A stretch of DNA of 64,000 nt from assembly GCA_963978895.1 (NCBI GenBank), contig OZ022241.1, positions 27,074,073-27,138,072 on the forward strand, in the 5' to 3' direction. The notes under the pieces are model-generated. The model had not been told where the DNA came from and ran no database searches. It saw only the letters and a list, made by a program, of their open reading frames with translations. Origin of the DNA: Erpobdella octoculata (lineage: Eukaryota; Annelida; Clitellata; Hirudinida; Erpobdellidae). Shown here piece after piece: positions 1-11,881 of the stretch. Position 1 is the first letter of the stretch. The number at the start of each line of letters is the position of its first letter. A program made the position numbers and the translations under genes.

Positions 1-225
1 AGCTAGCTGTGAACAAATTTCAAAATCAGCCCATCTTTTAATTATTATTATTGCCAAATGCTGTATTAAATTTAAAATCTTCCCATTTCTTTATCGGTTT
101 ATATCGGTAAAGTTATTGCCAATTAATATAAATAATGAATATTCATGGGACCAAAAAGACTCTAAATCGTTTTCGGGAGGCCATCTTGGCATCTCACTCC
201 AAACTTGCTCATCTCCGATATACCT

Positions 226-230
<5 letters not shown>

Positions 231-300
<70 letters not shown>
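231..300. repeat. (AT)n microsatellite
   Basis: An uninterrupted AT dinucleotide run of about 70 bp. Open frames across it (Ile-Tyr repeats) are artefacts of the repeat. Confidence 0.97.
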
Positions 301-303
<3 letters not shown>

Positions 304-1080
304 TTAGACAGTCTTGTGATGCAGACAATGACAAAATTTGCACTATATGCAGTCTATTTTTTGTCTAGTACTACGTTTGAAATAAAAATTTACTTTGTAT
401 TTTGAAGTATTATTCCATCCAAACAATAAAACAATTGATAATGACTGGATACCATGTGGCTTATATAGTGAAGCATCATCAGTTATGAAACTGGAAAAAT
501 TACATTAAGTGCATCAGAAGAAAGAATATCAGTGCACAACGTCGGTAAGTCTTCAAGACAGTTGGCTGAAGTAACAAAGCAAAGGAACAATTCTCCTAGA
601 AACAGCTGAAAGAACTATGATGAGCAGAAATCAAGACATTATAAGGGTCTGCCAGACTCACTCTGATGAGGCCACACCTGGAGTATTGTACAAAGGATTA
701 GACCAATTGGGTTGGAGAAAGACATTGAAATCTAGGAAAATGTACAAAAAAGAACCAAAAAAATTATAAAATTCTAAGAAATTTGTCTCACAAAAACACT
801 TATAAAATATGGCTTAAACACTTTGAAGAAAATAAGAAAAAAGGAATGATTTAATTGAGATTTATAAGATAATAAGAGAAAATGATAGAAGAAAGGCTCT
901 TTCAACAACCATCAAACCTGAATCAAAGCACAAGGGGATAAGCAACATTTCAAAACAAATGTTATTGATGAGGTTAAATAATACTAAAGTATTCCACTAG
1001 AATAGTTAAAATATAGTTATCCAGGCATACAGTAAAATTCTATAACTATTAACGAGGGTTGCATTCCAGAATATAAAACA
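301..1080. other. No recognisable gene
   Basis: AT-rich sequence. I see no convincing exon, RNA gene or element terminus here. Confidence 0.5.
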
Positions 1081-1214
1081 ATGCGACCCACGTTATTAGT
1101 TAAAGAATTTTACTGTAAGCTCTTAGTATGTATTAGAGTCCGACCGAAATTCGGTTTCGTTTTCGAGGCCGAAAATAACCAAAATGGACTTTCAGTACAT
1201 TTTTTCTACAGCAT

Positions 1215-1559
1215 CGAGAATGGTGGAATCGATGTTCTTTCAAAAACAGAATGGGAGCTTGTAGATCGAATTGTTCACATTCTTAAGCCATTCTACGATG
1301 CGACTCTAGAAATATGCCACGATGACTCGTGCATATCACTTGTCATACCAATCGTCACACAACTGAATGCTAAGTTGAAATCAACACCTGAAGATTGCGG
1401 AGTAATGCAGCTGAAGGCCGCATTACGAGATGCAATGAATCGGCGTTTTGGGCAAATTAAGACAATGTCCAATTTGATCGTGGCGACGTTTCTAGATCCT
1501 AGATTCAAAGATATGTATTTTGACAGTGAACAAAAAGATGCAGCCAAGAACACGATTAT

Positions 1560-1560
<1 letters not shown>
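1215..1560 (+). pseudogene. hAT (ZBED-like) transposase fragment
   Basis: The frame reads from about ENGGIDVLSKTEWELVD through LKPFYDATLEICHDD and SNLIVATFLDPRFKDMYF. This is the central-to-late part of BED-type hAT transposases, where an LDPRFK-like motif follows a helical stretch. The N-terminal BED finger and the C-terminal dimerisation region are missing, and an (AT)n tract abruptly replaces the frame at 1562. The open frame starts at 1081, but residues before about 1215 do not look like transposase. No terminal repeats or target duplication were found. It is a dead fragment. Confidence 0.72.

Positions 1561-1561
<1 letters not shown>

Positions 1562-1622
<61 letters not shown>
1562..1622. 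repeat. (AT)n microsatellite inside a hAT fragment
   Basis: An AT run of about 60 bp that interrupts a hAT transposase reading frame exactly at its left edge. Confidence 0.95.
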
Positions 1623-1623
<1 letters not shown>

Positions 1624-1884
1624 TCTGTACTAAGAGTTTGTCACTGGAGACTGTGAAGGTTCCCCGCCAAAGATCTCGCTCTCAGGACCATAATCTTGGT
1701 TCTTCTCCTTCATCATCCATTTTACACCCTAGAATTATCGCTTATAACTACCATAGCAAACGTTCTTCTCTACAATGCCCCATCCCAACTAATGAAACTC
1801 AGTATAGTCTTGGTTCACTCTTTCATCTACCTACCTGCGCTTCTTCATCCTCCATCGACCATGAAGCAGCGTGTCCCAGAAAAT

Positions 1885-2129
1885 ATATATATAACTGACT
1901 GTCTGTATGTATGTGTATGTGTATCTTTTATGCATTGCTACACCATTCAAGCAACCGGGAGCAGGAAAGCGAGCGGGAACAGAAAAGCGACCGAGAGCGG
2001 GAAAGCGGCCAGGAGCAAATAATTGACCGGGAACGGGAGCGTGAGAGCTAGCGGGGAAGGAAACGGGAGCGAGAGAAAAACGATAGAAAAACCTCTAAAA
2101 ACCCTGGGCAACGCCGGGTACCCCACTAG
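1885..2129 (+). mobile_element. Short non-autonomous Helitron copy
   Basis: The 3' end has a GC-rich hairpin (CTGGGCAACGCCGGG) followed by CTAG, with a T next to it, as expected for Helitrons inserting between A and T. The body is rich in GCGAGCGGGAA-type repeats shared with the Helitron ending at 52847. The 5' end is vague: a TATATATATAACTGACTG-like stretch near 1885 resembles Helitron starts in this window. The copy ends 19 bp from the predicted 5' splice site of CNOT7 exon 5. Confidence 0.7.
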
Positions 2130-2148
2130 TAAATGAAATAAAACAAAC

Positions 2149-5100
2149 ATGTCTCATCTTGAAATAGACATCCCCAGTCAACCTGCTGTCACTCCCGGCT
2201 TGATGTTGTCGACCAATTCGTTTCACCTGCATACAAATTGAACTTTTAAATAAAATTCCTTTTAAAAGAAAAAATCTTTTTTTGCAATGTTTTTAACATT
2301 TTATTTATTAAAATGTACAGCAGATGGTGGAATAGCAAGGTTGACAGCATGTTCAACCAAAATTTGGCACCAATGCAAACGTTGCAGTGCAATTCCACCA
2401 GGATATTTAGTGGTCCGTTTTATTTTAAATTAGTAAGTAACAAATGAAAATTTTACACAAGCACAACTACGAATGGGCAAATGAAAATCCGACAGTGAAG
2501 AGAAATATCATTTGCATGAACATGAGATAAAGTCTTTGAAAAACAGTGAGTCACAAGTTTGTGCATTTTTACATGCTTTTATTAACTCTCACTTGTCCTG
2601 GGGATGTACAAAAAATTTCAACGTCAGAGTAAATATAAATATCCTTTGTTAAATATTTGCTGGAATAATATTTTTATGATACAATTTTGCTATGAAATGT
2701 TGTCATGGTTAAAGTATTTCTTAAAAACATGTTCTTAATTTCTAAATTATAATTTCTTTTTTCTAAACCAATGAAGTGATGAAGAATCAATTAAATGAAA
2801 ATATTTATAATCATTTATATATATACACATTCTTGTTAAATTGTCTCTATTTACTAAACTTTTTTATTACAATCAGATCTCTACAGTTTCTTTCACTTTT
2901 TATAGACAAGTTTGACTCTGCTGAAGTCACTGCAAAACAATTAGTTCAAATTAGACAAAGAACATAAATATTCACACAAAACTTAATTATTATGGTTACC
3001 ATGGCTTTTTTTATAACAGTTTATAGTCCTTTACACCAGGTGTTTTAAGACTGAAATGTCTGTATGTAGGAAGCAACTAAGTACTTCCTGTCATGGATCA
3101 TAATTTGATCCTCTTAACTATTCCCTCCTCCTTTCTCCAGGCTTGCCATGGCAGCAAAAAATAATTGATTTATGGAAATTTAATGGGATGAAATGAAGGT
3201 GTTTGTTTCTAGTCATATGTATGTTTCAAGCTATGACAAAGATTAAGGTCACATGTCATGTTATAGGAAAAATAAAAAAAAACAAATCCTCAAAGTTTGA
3301 GATGCCCGATGAAACATTAGGAAGATCATATAGGGAAAAGCACCAATAACCATACCAATTCCTGGATGATGGTTCTTAAACTTTAAACTCAAAATGATGT
3401 ATGCAGTTGCAGTTATCAGGAGTCCAGGTTAATGTGGATGGGGTTTTAACTTCTCAAAGTACATAGTTGAAAGTCGATTTCCACAGATTTGGCTCATTGA
3501 ATTTTAGGTTGGCATCATGGAAAATAAAGGTCCAATTTTTTTTTAAACTTAAGCTTATTGGATGCAAATGATTTAATGACAGGTCTTTCAAAGAAAGTTT
3601 CCCCATGACCTCTAGAATACCAAACCGCTTTAGTAGACTGCTTACTTTTTATTCTCAATTCTAGTTTTAAATGTTTCCTCTGTAAAAATTGAGTGCTTTT
3701 CTAATTATACCCTGCAGAAGAGAAGAACAAGTCTTCACACATTATAGTGAAATGGCATCTTTAAGAATTTATATGACTAGCACATATTCATGCCTACATG
3801 CTTTTGAGAAAGACTTTTTGCAGAAAGGTTTTTAATAAATTATATTTATATTGTGTTGACTGTGATAAAGTGGACAAAATTTTTTTAAAGCAACTGTGAA
3901 TTGCAGTGAATACAGATAATTAAAACTGTTTAGTTGTTGGTGTAATGTTGGTGTGGTGTTGATGCGATGTTGGTGCGATGTTGGTGTGATGTTGGTGTGA
4001 TGTTGGTGCAATATTGGTGCGATGTTGGTGCAATGTTGGTACGATGTTGGTGCAATGTTGGTATGATGTTGGTGCGATTTTGATGCGATGTGGGTGCGAT
4101 GTATGCTTTTAATGAGTTTTTGGCCGATTATATTTTTTACAGGGTTCACAAATATTAATGCATCTTTTTTTAATTCTACAAATCAAGGAATCAAAACATT
4201 TTTGCCTTCACTGTTTTTAGTGGTTTGAATCGTTTGGAGGTAAAACATTTTTTTTGCTCCCAACTCTTGGGCTCAAAAAGATATTATTTCAATTTTAGTA
4301 CAACTGCATAGCTTTGATTGCACCAGGTGGATGTGGTTTCAATAAGACAAAAGTGAGGTGTGAATTACGGTTTGAAGTGGTGTGGCGACTAGGCCGAGTT
4401 AGAACTAACATTGAACAGTGGAAATTTCAAAGATTACTAATTTTGAACATTAACAAGTAGATATTGTAAACAATTTCAATATAAGGAGTCTCCTTCATGG
4501 TATCTACTGTATAACTTACTCTATGTCTGTTTACATTTCAAATCGTTTTGGTACATTTAATTTAAAAGACATCTTTCAAATATTAAATATCATATTAAGC
4601 GGACTAACTCAGTCGTGAGCAAAACTGCTTTCATGACTTACCTCGAAAGGATCAATGCTGAGAATCACATGACAGGATTAAAAATTCCAAATTGATTTTT
4701 TCAATAAAAACCAAAACTTGTGCAGATTAAAGTTTTCTTTTTTAATTCAAAAGCTTGTAAATTATTATAAAATAAATCTCAAACATCATGTTGTGCTTCC
4801 ATCAAAGTGATGGAATCCTTGAGATTCACAAAAACCAGTTCTTACTTCGATAATGAATAAATCATACCTCTAACTGGTCAGCCAGTTCTTGCAAGCCACC
4901 CCTATAGAAGTTGCATGCTATCATTAGTTGTTTGATATCGTACAAGTTGACAAAGTAAAGGCGAAGTAATTGGTAGAACTCTGTCAGATCTGTCGGAAGG
5001 GGAGAACCGGTCAATATCTTGAGAAGGTAGCCGAAATCGTAGGAGCTGTTCAACAATGCAATTTGGTTAATAAGTTACTGCTGATCCTGACTAATAAATT

Positions 5101-5820
5101 GTCATCAATAAAATGACAGTTCAACCTATGAAACGTCACCCAATTGACCCCATCGACGAGGACAAGGCCTGAAGACGTAAGAAGCTCTCCGAATTCTCGA
5201 GGGTCAATTCCATCAACGTAAAGTCGATCAAACTGAATACCAGACTTAACGAGCAGATCAATTGAACTTCCTGCATATGCGTCAGTGCTACAAAATAAAA
5301 CAAAATATGCTAAGCACTCAACCGATTTTTAATAAAAAAGACAATTCAATGTCAATACTTCAGATCAAACTTGAAATTAAACTGCCACGTGGACACTGGC
5401 TTTGCAAGTTGGCCATCCTTGTTGGCAAATGTGAGACCAATTTGAATGATTTTCAAGGCGTCTACGTTGCTTTTCAGATAAAAATAGGAATACATTGATC
5501 GTCTTTCCTGATCCTGATCTGATGGAACAAAAACCACCCCAGGAAACTCTGTGTCCTGAAACACGAAACATCTAATTATTAAAAATAACGTCAAAATGAC
5601 ACAAAAAAATCATGCTTTCTTTTTTGTTTAATGATTGATTTTTACCATTATTAAATAAATAAATGAATAAATAAATAAATAAAAATATCAGAACCATTGC
5701 GATGAAGGGATATTCATTAACGATTTTCCTGATGACTTTAAATTCTTCTTCGAGGTTATGCTTCCAAACCTCTCTAATTGATTCAGTAAGAACTGGGTCT
5801 GGCTCAGACATGGAAGGCAT
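2149..5820 (-). CDS. CNOT7: CCR4-NOT deadenylase subunit CNOT7/8 (CAF1), partial
   Basis: CAF1/POP2-family 3'-5' exoribonuclease that shortens mRNA poly(A) tails in the CCR4-NOT complex. Five exons resolve on the minus strand: 5820-5695, 5555-5359, 5287-5126, 5045-4868 and 2226-2149. The first four give exactly 221 codons; exon 5 adds 26. The DEDD acids Asp43 and Glu45 lie in AMDTEFPG at the exon 1/2 junction, and Asp165 is in FHSSYDFGYL. Exon 5 reads RIGRQHQAGSDSRLTG...FKMRH, matching the family segment just before the last catalytic Asp. The exon with that Asp and the C-terminus was not found; it probably lies left of the window. The start ATG at 5820 gives a CAF1-like N-terminus. Intron 4 (2.6 kb) holds a SINE-like copy and a 12-bp minisatellite. 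Some donors are weak (GTTCTG, GTTGAA). CNOT7 and CNOT8 are one gene in most invertebrates, so the symbol is nominal. Confidence 0.92.
3005..3150 (-). repeat. Short retroposon (SINE-like) copy, minus orientation
   Basis: About 130 bp that is a near-identical inverted copy of 6915-7070. Shared blocks include GGAAGTACTTAG, CTTCCTACATACAGACATT and GGTGTAAAGGACTATAAAC, followed in this orientation by an A-rich tail. A third, tail-only piece is at 8280-8327. No pol III boxes are obvious, so SINE is a working label. Confidence 0.75.
3934..4105. repeat. 12-bp minisatellite in CNOT7 intron 4
   Basis: About 14 imperfect copies of a GCGATGTTGGTG-type unit. The minus-strand open frame across it (His/Thr/Asn/Gln-rich) follows from the period being a multiple of three. 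Confidence 0.93.
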
Positions 5821-6120
5821 GGCTTATTCTTTGACAAACAATAAAACAACTTCTGTAAATAAATAACAGACTTTAAAAAACTATAAAAAAATTAATTTAC
5901 AAAGAGTAGATATTTATATTCCACTCATAGATATCATAAGTATAGATATGCCCTGCTGTGCTAACGTTTGCCCTCAAAACAGAATCGCCGAGACCACAAC
6001 AATGAGACGCAATAGATAAAAAAAATTTTAATAATAAATAAAATAGCATAATAATAATAATAATAATAATGCATCATAATAAAATTAAAAAATGAAAAAA
6101 AAAATAATTTGCAGCATTTG
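5821..6120. other. Upstream flank of the CNOT gene
   Basis: AT-rich with an (AAT)n run near 6045-6070. This is where a promoter and 5' UTR would lie, but no specific element can be recognised. Confidence 0.4.
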
Positions 6121-6124
6121 GTTA

Positions 6125-6600
6125 CACCAAAATATGGATCACAATATTATGAAACAAGTGGTCGCGAAACCGTTGTAGCCACAGAAACTCAGCTAAATAG
6201 CTGTTGAGCAGCTCACGATCATCACGATGGATTCCAAAACGTCCTTTGTTTTTTTTCTTTGGCTTTCTGCCAAAAAGATTTGATGTGGTTTGTAGTGGCA
6301 TGTCTTAATAGGTTGACAAAAAGCTCATTTGATGATTCAGTCAATTTCTGATACCCTAGGTTTGTCACAGTGTTGTACACAACCCACAAATCATATACTG
6401 TCTACCAGCCTGGATGTACTGCTGTGAAATGGGTAGAATGATTGCGGCGTTTCTTCATTCTACAGTAACGATAAAACTTGCCTTTGATTGGATGTCATAT
6501 CCACCGAACACCCACTCTCTTGCTGGGTTCATGACGCATGTAATGGTTACTATTACTACATCGCAGGTTTGCCTTTAGTAAGCCGTTCTCTTCTGCCCAC
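6125..6600 (-). pseudogene. Decayed Merlin-like (ISXO2/IS1595-type) transposase
   Basis: Reading the minus strand across several stops and shifts gives WVFGGYDIQSKASFIVTV, then WQKAKEKKQRTFW and LLNSYLAEFLWLQRF...LFHNIV. The order matches ISXO2-like DDE transposases: a WVFGGIER-type block, a WxxAK block, then a Ser-Tyr-x-x-Glu-Phe block. The intact copy at 20398-21372 has WVFGGIERGSGRCFLVEV, LWMRAKRKLKRQFG and SYMDEFVFRNEF in the same order. No inverted repeats were found, and only the C-terminal half is recognisable. Confidence 0.62.
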
Positions 6601-6914
6601 AAAATGACTGCAGAGTTTGACCATAGCATAAAAGATAATCTTTAATTTAAAGTTTATTGATCAAGAAATATACGAACACAGTTTGCCATCTGGTTGCCTA
6701 GAATTTAACTCATTCAAACAATATAATGATGATAGAAGTCGTAAGTATTCTAATATTTTTTTTCTCCAGAAATAGATAAGGTATAAATGAATATAAGTTT
6801 AAATATATATTTAAATATATGTATATATATATATATATATATGTTTATATATTTATTTATTTTTGGTTCTGCCATATGTAAACAAACTACCAGTACCAGC
6901 ACAACTCCGCCTCG

Positions 6915-7070
6915 CTAATTGCGAGCCAGTCCCAAGCCTGGAGAAAGGAGGAGGGAAAAGTTATGATCCACAACAGGAAGTACTTAGCTGCTTCCTACAT
7001 ACAGACATTTCAGTCTTAAAACACATGGTGTAAAGGACTATAAACTATTATAAAAAAAAAAAAAAAAAAA
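6915..7070 (+). repeat. Short retroposon (SINE-like) copy, plus orientation
   Basis: Starts near AAGCCTGGAGAAAGGAGGAG and ends in TATTATAAAA plus a poly(A) run of about 18. It is the inverted partner of 3005-3150. Confidence 0.78.
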
Positions 7071-7074
7071 CAGT

Positions 7075-8275
7075 ACCAGCACTTCTGGACAAGGGCATTA
7101 AAATATTACTTATTGAGTCAAGTAACTGTAATAGTAATATATTACTTTTTAGAGTAGTAGTTCCCAAAACTACAATTAAATTTAGTTTTCTTTCTTCAAT
7201 TTTGCAACACTAGAATAATCCCTAGCCTCTTTCAGCCTTAAAAACTAAAATTGTCTATTCTTTCTCTAAACATTGAGGAGTGCCATGGTTATAATAATAA
7301 TGGCATTTTCTGAATGGATTATTTTGATTTATTAATTATGGTAATATTACCATACACCAGTTTAATTCAAAATAAGGAAGATACTCCAAATTAATCATAG
7401 TAATTATTAGGTCTACTAAGTTGGCATCTTTTCTATATATATATATTATATGGCATATATCAGTTAGTTAGAATATGTAGTTAGTTATAAGAATATGTAA
7501 TAATTATAATTATAGTTAGTTATATATAAAGATAAGCAATCTAAAAATATAATAAAAATAATAATAATAATAATAATATAAGTTCCAAAATACACAAAAA
7601 AACGAAAAGTTAAGTAAGTAAGAGCCTGAGACTCAAGTCAAGTCAAGCTCAGCAGCCTTTTCAGCAAGAGCCAGGGCAGGGCCAAATCCCAAAGATGACT
7701 GACATCATTTACTATTCTTGGTAGTTTCAGGTATTAAATTTATTTGTTATAAATAAATAAACGCCATTTGATCATTTGAGCATTGATAAAAAAAATACTT
7801 TAAAAATTTTGAATTATAGAATATAGATAAGATATCGATAACGATAACTGAACTTAGGTCGGAGGAAATGAAACCTACAAAAAAACTTTACTTTACAAAA
7901 TAATTTTAAACATAACTAATAAATTGACAAATATAAAGATTATTTAACGACTTACATTCGATAAGTAGCCGGGAAAATCACTAGAATCGGACGGAGATCA
8001 AAACAGCTGAACGACTTGACAATTTTGAGACATATTCCAACTCAATTATTAAAAGAATTTTTTTTTTAGTTTAAACTCTCATTATTAATAAATAAAATTT
8101 TTACTCTCAACAAATTTACTATTTTACAACATTTATAGAAAATATAGGTAATTTTAGACACTTAATTAGATATTATATTTAGGATTTAGGAGTTGTGCTA
8201 AAATCTTCTTTCAGCTTCCTTCAGCCTTCAGCATCTACTGGTACAATTGACAAAACAATTTAAACTCGGAAAGTA
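7075..8275. other. No recognisable gene
   Basis: AT-rich sequence with short (TA)n and (AAT)n runs. No coding region or element terminus could be supported. Confidence 0.5.
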
Positions 8276-8279
8276 AACT

Positions 8280-8327
8280 CTTTTTTTTTTCTTTTTTTTT
8301 ATTACAGTTTATAGTCTTTTACACCAA
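8280..8327 (-). repeat. Tail fragment of the SINE-like retroposon
   Basis: Read on the minus strand: TGGTGTAAAAGACTATAAAC then a T/A tail, the same 3' end as the copies at 3005-3150 and 6915-7070. Confidence 0.65.
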
Positions 8328-8773
8328 GTAAACTCTTTCTCTTTGTCTGGTTTATATGAGCCTGTGAATTTGGATAACCTTTATTCATATACATTAAAAT
8401 ATTTATAACAAAAAGTTTTCAGGTCTGTAGAACTTTAAATTTATGCACAACACCCGTTTAATAAAAGTTAAAATGCATTTATTTCAATTCTTAACCTTAT
8501 TTCTTTAATAACTGAATAATGGGCTATCAAAACATTTCTTTTTCTAATTGATGTCATTTTTCAACAGGAATTTCGCGCAGAGGCGTGGATTGGGGGGCTG
8601 AGGGGGAGGACGCCCCCCCCCCAAGATTTTTCCACCAAATAAAACAAATATGTTTATTAGCTCGCTCACGATTGAGTATTTTGATTAGTTGATAAACGGA
8701 GTATTTTTCCTACCTTTTGAATTATATCTACTTAGTTATATCATATATCTCTGCTGATATTTTTCAATCTGCA

Positions 8774-8993
8774 GGCGCTGGTGGCAGAGCGGTAGAGCGC
8801 TCGCCTGTTGATCGTTAGGTCGGCAGTTCAAGCCTCACCTGCGTCACCAGCGTAACTCCCTTAGGCAAGGAGTTCACTCGCATTGCTTTCTCATGTCTAT
8901 GAAAATAGCGTGTTCTTCGAAGTTTCCGATCCAAAGGAACCTTCGTAAGCGCCTCTGACTTATCTGGCGCTATATAAATTCATCATTATTATC
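8774..8993 (+). mobile_element. tRNA-derived SINE
   Basis: The 5' part looks like a tRNA gene: an A-box-like GTGGCAGAGCGGTAGAGCGC and a B-box-like GGCAGTTCAAGCCTC about 30 bp further on. It continues into an unrelated body and ends in GCGCTATATAAATTCATCATT, a tail type common in invertebrate SINEs. It sits in the first copy of the duplicated hAT left arm, interrupting sequence that is continuous in the second copy. It is not a functional tRNA gene: no good cloverleaf forms and it is fused to a SINE body. Confidence 0.82.
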
Positions 8994-9504
8994 TTTTAGT
9001 GCCTTCGGTCCATCTGATCGAGCTCGTATGAACTTTAGCCTCGTGTGTCTGCCCTAGCTTGACGGACAATTAACATATTCTTATCCTACACCGTTGCTTG
9101 AACTTTCTTTCCAAGATTTTTTCCAATAAATTGTCAATTGTTTTGATTAGCTTATACACGATCAAGTATTTAAATTAGTTGATAAAAACAGTATCTATCA
9201 CACTTGTTGAATAAAATCTAGTTAGGTAAATCTCTGCTAATATGTTTCACTTTTTCAGTGCCTTCATATCAGTCTATTCGATCGAACTCGTATGAACTGT
9301 AGCCTCGCGTGTACGCCCTAGCTTGATGAACTATTTGCATATTCATATCTTATCTAGTTGCTGAAGCTTTGACTACATCGATCGATCTCTTGTGTATCGT
9401 TACTTCGTGAACTAGTATAGCTTAGTTAATCGCATTTTAAAACTTTTTGTCTTGTCTCCTATTTATTATAAAAAAAATCGTTATTTTTCCAACATCTACG
9501 AAAT

Positions 9505-11881
9505 ACTGGACAATGGAAATCATAAGCAAAAAAAGACAGGTTAGCTTGGAGAAATTTGCATTTATTAAAAGAGCACGCACAGAGATCGAATCATCAGAAA
9601 AAGCTGAAGATAACGTAGTAATATGTTGAAACCATCGAACAGGAAAATAATTCTGGCAAAATTAGTAATTGTACTGTTGAACCATTATTTTCTAAAAGTT
9701 TAGATATTAGTAAATCCAAATACGATAAACCCATGCAGCCAATGTTAGAAGTTTATCCATTTGATACTAAAAATAGACGTTTTTCTGTTATGTATTTCCA
9801 AAAACACAATTGGATTGAATACAGCATTCAAAAAAATCCTGTTTTTTGTTTTGCCTGTAGACATTTTGCGGGAAGTGTTATACTCAAAGGTGAGACAGAT
9901 GGATCAAAGGCCTTCATTGATACTTGGTTTTCAAAATGGAAAGATATGAAGATGTTGTTTGAGAAGCATAACGAAAGTACACGTCACAAAAATGCAATGT
10001 TATCCTGGACCGAGTGGAAATCAATTTCAAGCAACCTCCAACCATCCATTGCAACAAGTGTTTCAACCTTGAGATTACAGGAAATGGAAGAAAATAGAAA
10101 ACATGTTAAGGTACTACTTACGACTACTAGATTTCTCGGTTGTCTGGGTATTTCAATTCGTGGCCACGATGAAACCGAAAGATCAACAAACAAAGGACCT
10201 TTTCGTGAGTTAATGCGTGAATTTACGGAGATGGATGATAATGTTAGGGTCAAACTAGAACGTAGTTATGGACATTACCAGTCAAACGATAGCCAAAATG
10301 AATTAATTAAAGTTTTTGGTGAAAGAATTGAAAAAACAATTGCTAAAGAAATTAAATCTTCGCGGTTTTTTGCAGTTCTTGTTGACGAAACAAAAGATAT
10401 TTCTAAAAAAGAACAACTAGCAATACTTATTCGTTATTTTTATGGGGGACAGATTAGAGAGAGAGCAATTGGAACATACCACATGAAGACTTTAACGGCA
10501 GACACACTTGCAAATTTTATTTATAACAAAATATGTGAATTAGATATTGATTGGAAGTATTGTGTTGCTCAATGCTATGATGGTGCCAGCGTTATGAGTG
10601 GCTGGGCTAATGGTGTTCAAGCCAAGATTAAAAAACGAGTGCTACATATATTCATTGCCACGCTCACAAATTGAATCTTATATTAATTTCAACAATTTCT
10701 GATATGACAGAACTTTCCGAATTCTTTAACACTACCCAAAGTCTTTATAATTTTATTTCAAACAGCAACACTAGACATGAAATGTTTGTGACTGCTCAAA
10801 AACATCTGGGAAATGACAAAGTGTTAACGCTTGAGAGGACAGCACCATCACGCTGGTTATACTGGTGCAGATCAATTAATAAAATCAAACTTCGTTACCA
10901 GGCTTTACTTGCTGTTCTTGAAGGAGTTATTGAATCCGATAAAGCTGCATCATCAGTTACAAAAAAAACTCTAGAATCGCTATCTTTTATTTTTTTTTGC
11001 ACATGATGGAAAGGGTCCTATCAAAAACTAATACTTTGTCAGAATTACTTCAAGAAGAAGGCCTGACACTTTTGCGAGCCTATCAATTAATTGCTGCCAC
11101 CCAAAAAGATCTTGAAGCCGAAAGATCTGAAACTGCATGGGATGTATTACTAAAACAGACAAGAGAATTTATAAAATTTGTTGAAATTGAAATTGATTTT
11201 GATACAAGTACAGATGCAGCATCAGCTTTACCAAGACGATCAACAAAAATCTCGTCATTTTTGAAAGACTATTTAACAGACAGCACGATGGGGAAAAAAT
11301 ATAACAAGTCAACCAGTTAGCTTCTCTGAAAAAATGAAAAGATCTAATTATAGTATTTTAGATAGATTTGTGGCTGAGTTTAATAGGCGTTTTGCACAAA
11401 ATGGATCGCTTTTCAATGCTATTCAAGCTTTTGACCATCATAACTGTAAACAATTTTTAGATGTGGAAAAATGCGAAACTCTTGCCAATTTGTACCAATT
11501 TCATTTTGATGAAGTAGTTTGCCGATCACAAATACAAGCTGCAAAATCGTTTCATGAAACTAGTCGTCAGTCTGAAAGAAAGCTTCTGGACCTTGCTGAG
11601 CTACATCACAAACTATAACAATTTCCATGTGCTTATTCAGAAGTTCTAAAAATATTAAAAATTGTGCTGACATTACCTGTTAGCACTGCATCAAATGAAC
11701 GGTTTTTTTTTCAGTTTTAAAACGTGTGAAGACTTATCTAAGATCAACATGTGGCGGCGAAAGACTTAATTTTTTATTACTGATGGCGGTGGAACATGAC
11801 TTAGTAAAAACATTTGATCTTGATGATTTAGTGGACGATTTTGCAAAAATGAAAGAACGTCGATACCCTTTGTTACATTAA
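9505..11881 (+). pseudogene. hAT (ZMYM1-like, DUF4371) transposase, frameshifted
   Basis: A near full-length transposase is recoverable only across several lesions. A start at about 9511 leads to a break near 9622; a long frame at 9733-10674 has the TTF-type finger region (YPFDTKNRRFSVMYF, FCFACRHF) and the DUF4371 core (SRFFAVLVDETKDIS, AQCYDGASVMSG). Shifts follow near 10640, 10990 and 11310. The end, about 11655-11881, has the hAT dimerisation motif (STASNERFF, KTYLRST, LLMAVEHD). At least four frame lesions make it inactive. Confidence 0.9.

Noticed and set aside
3832..4149. A His/Thr/Asn-rich protein on the minus strand
   Set aside because: It is the translation of the 12-bp minisatellite.
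8774..8850. A genuine tRNA gene
   Set aside because: A- and B-box-like motifs are present, but no sound cloverleaf forms and the sequence continues into a SINE body and tail inside a transposon.
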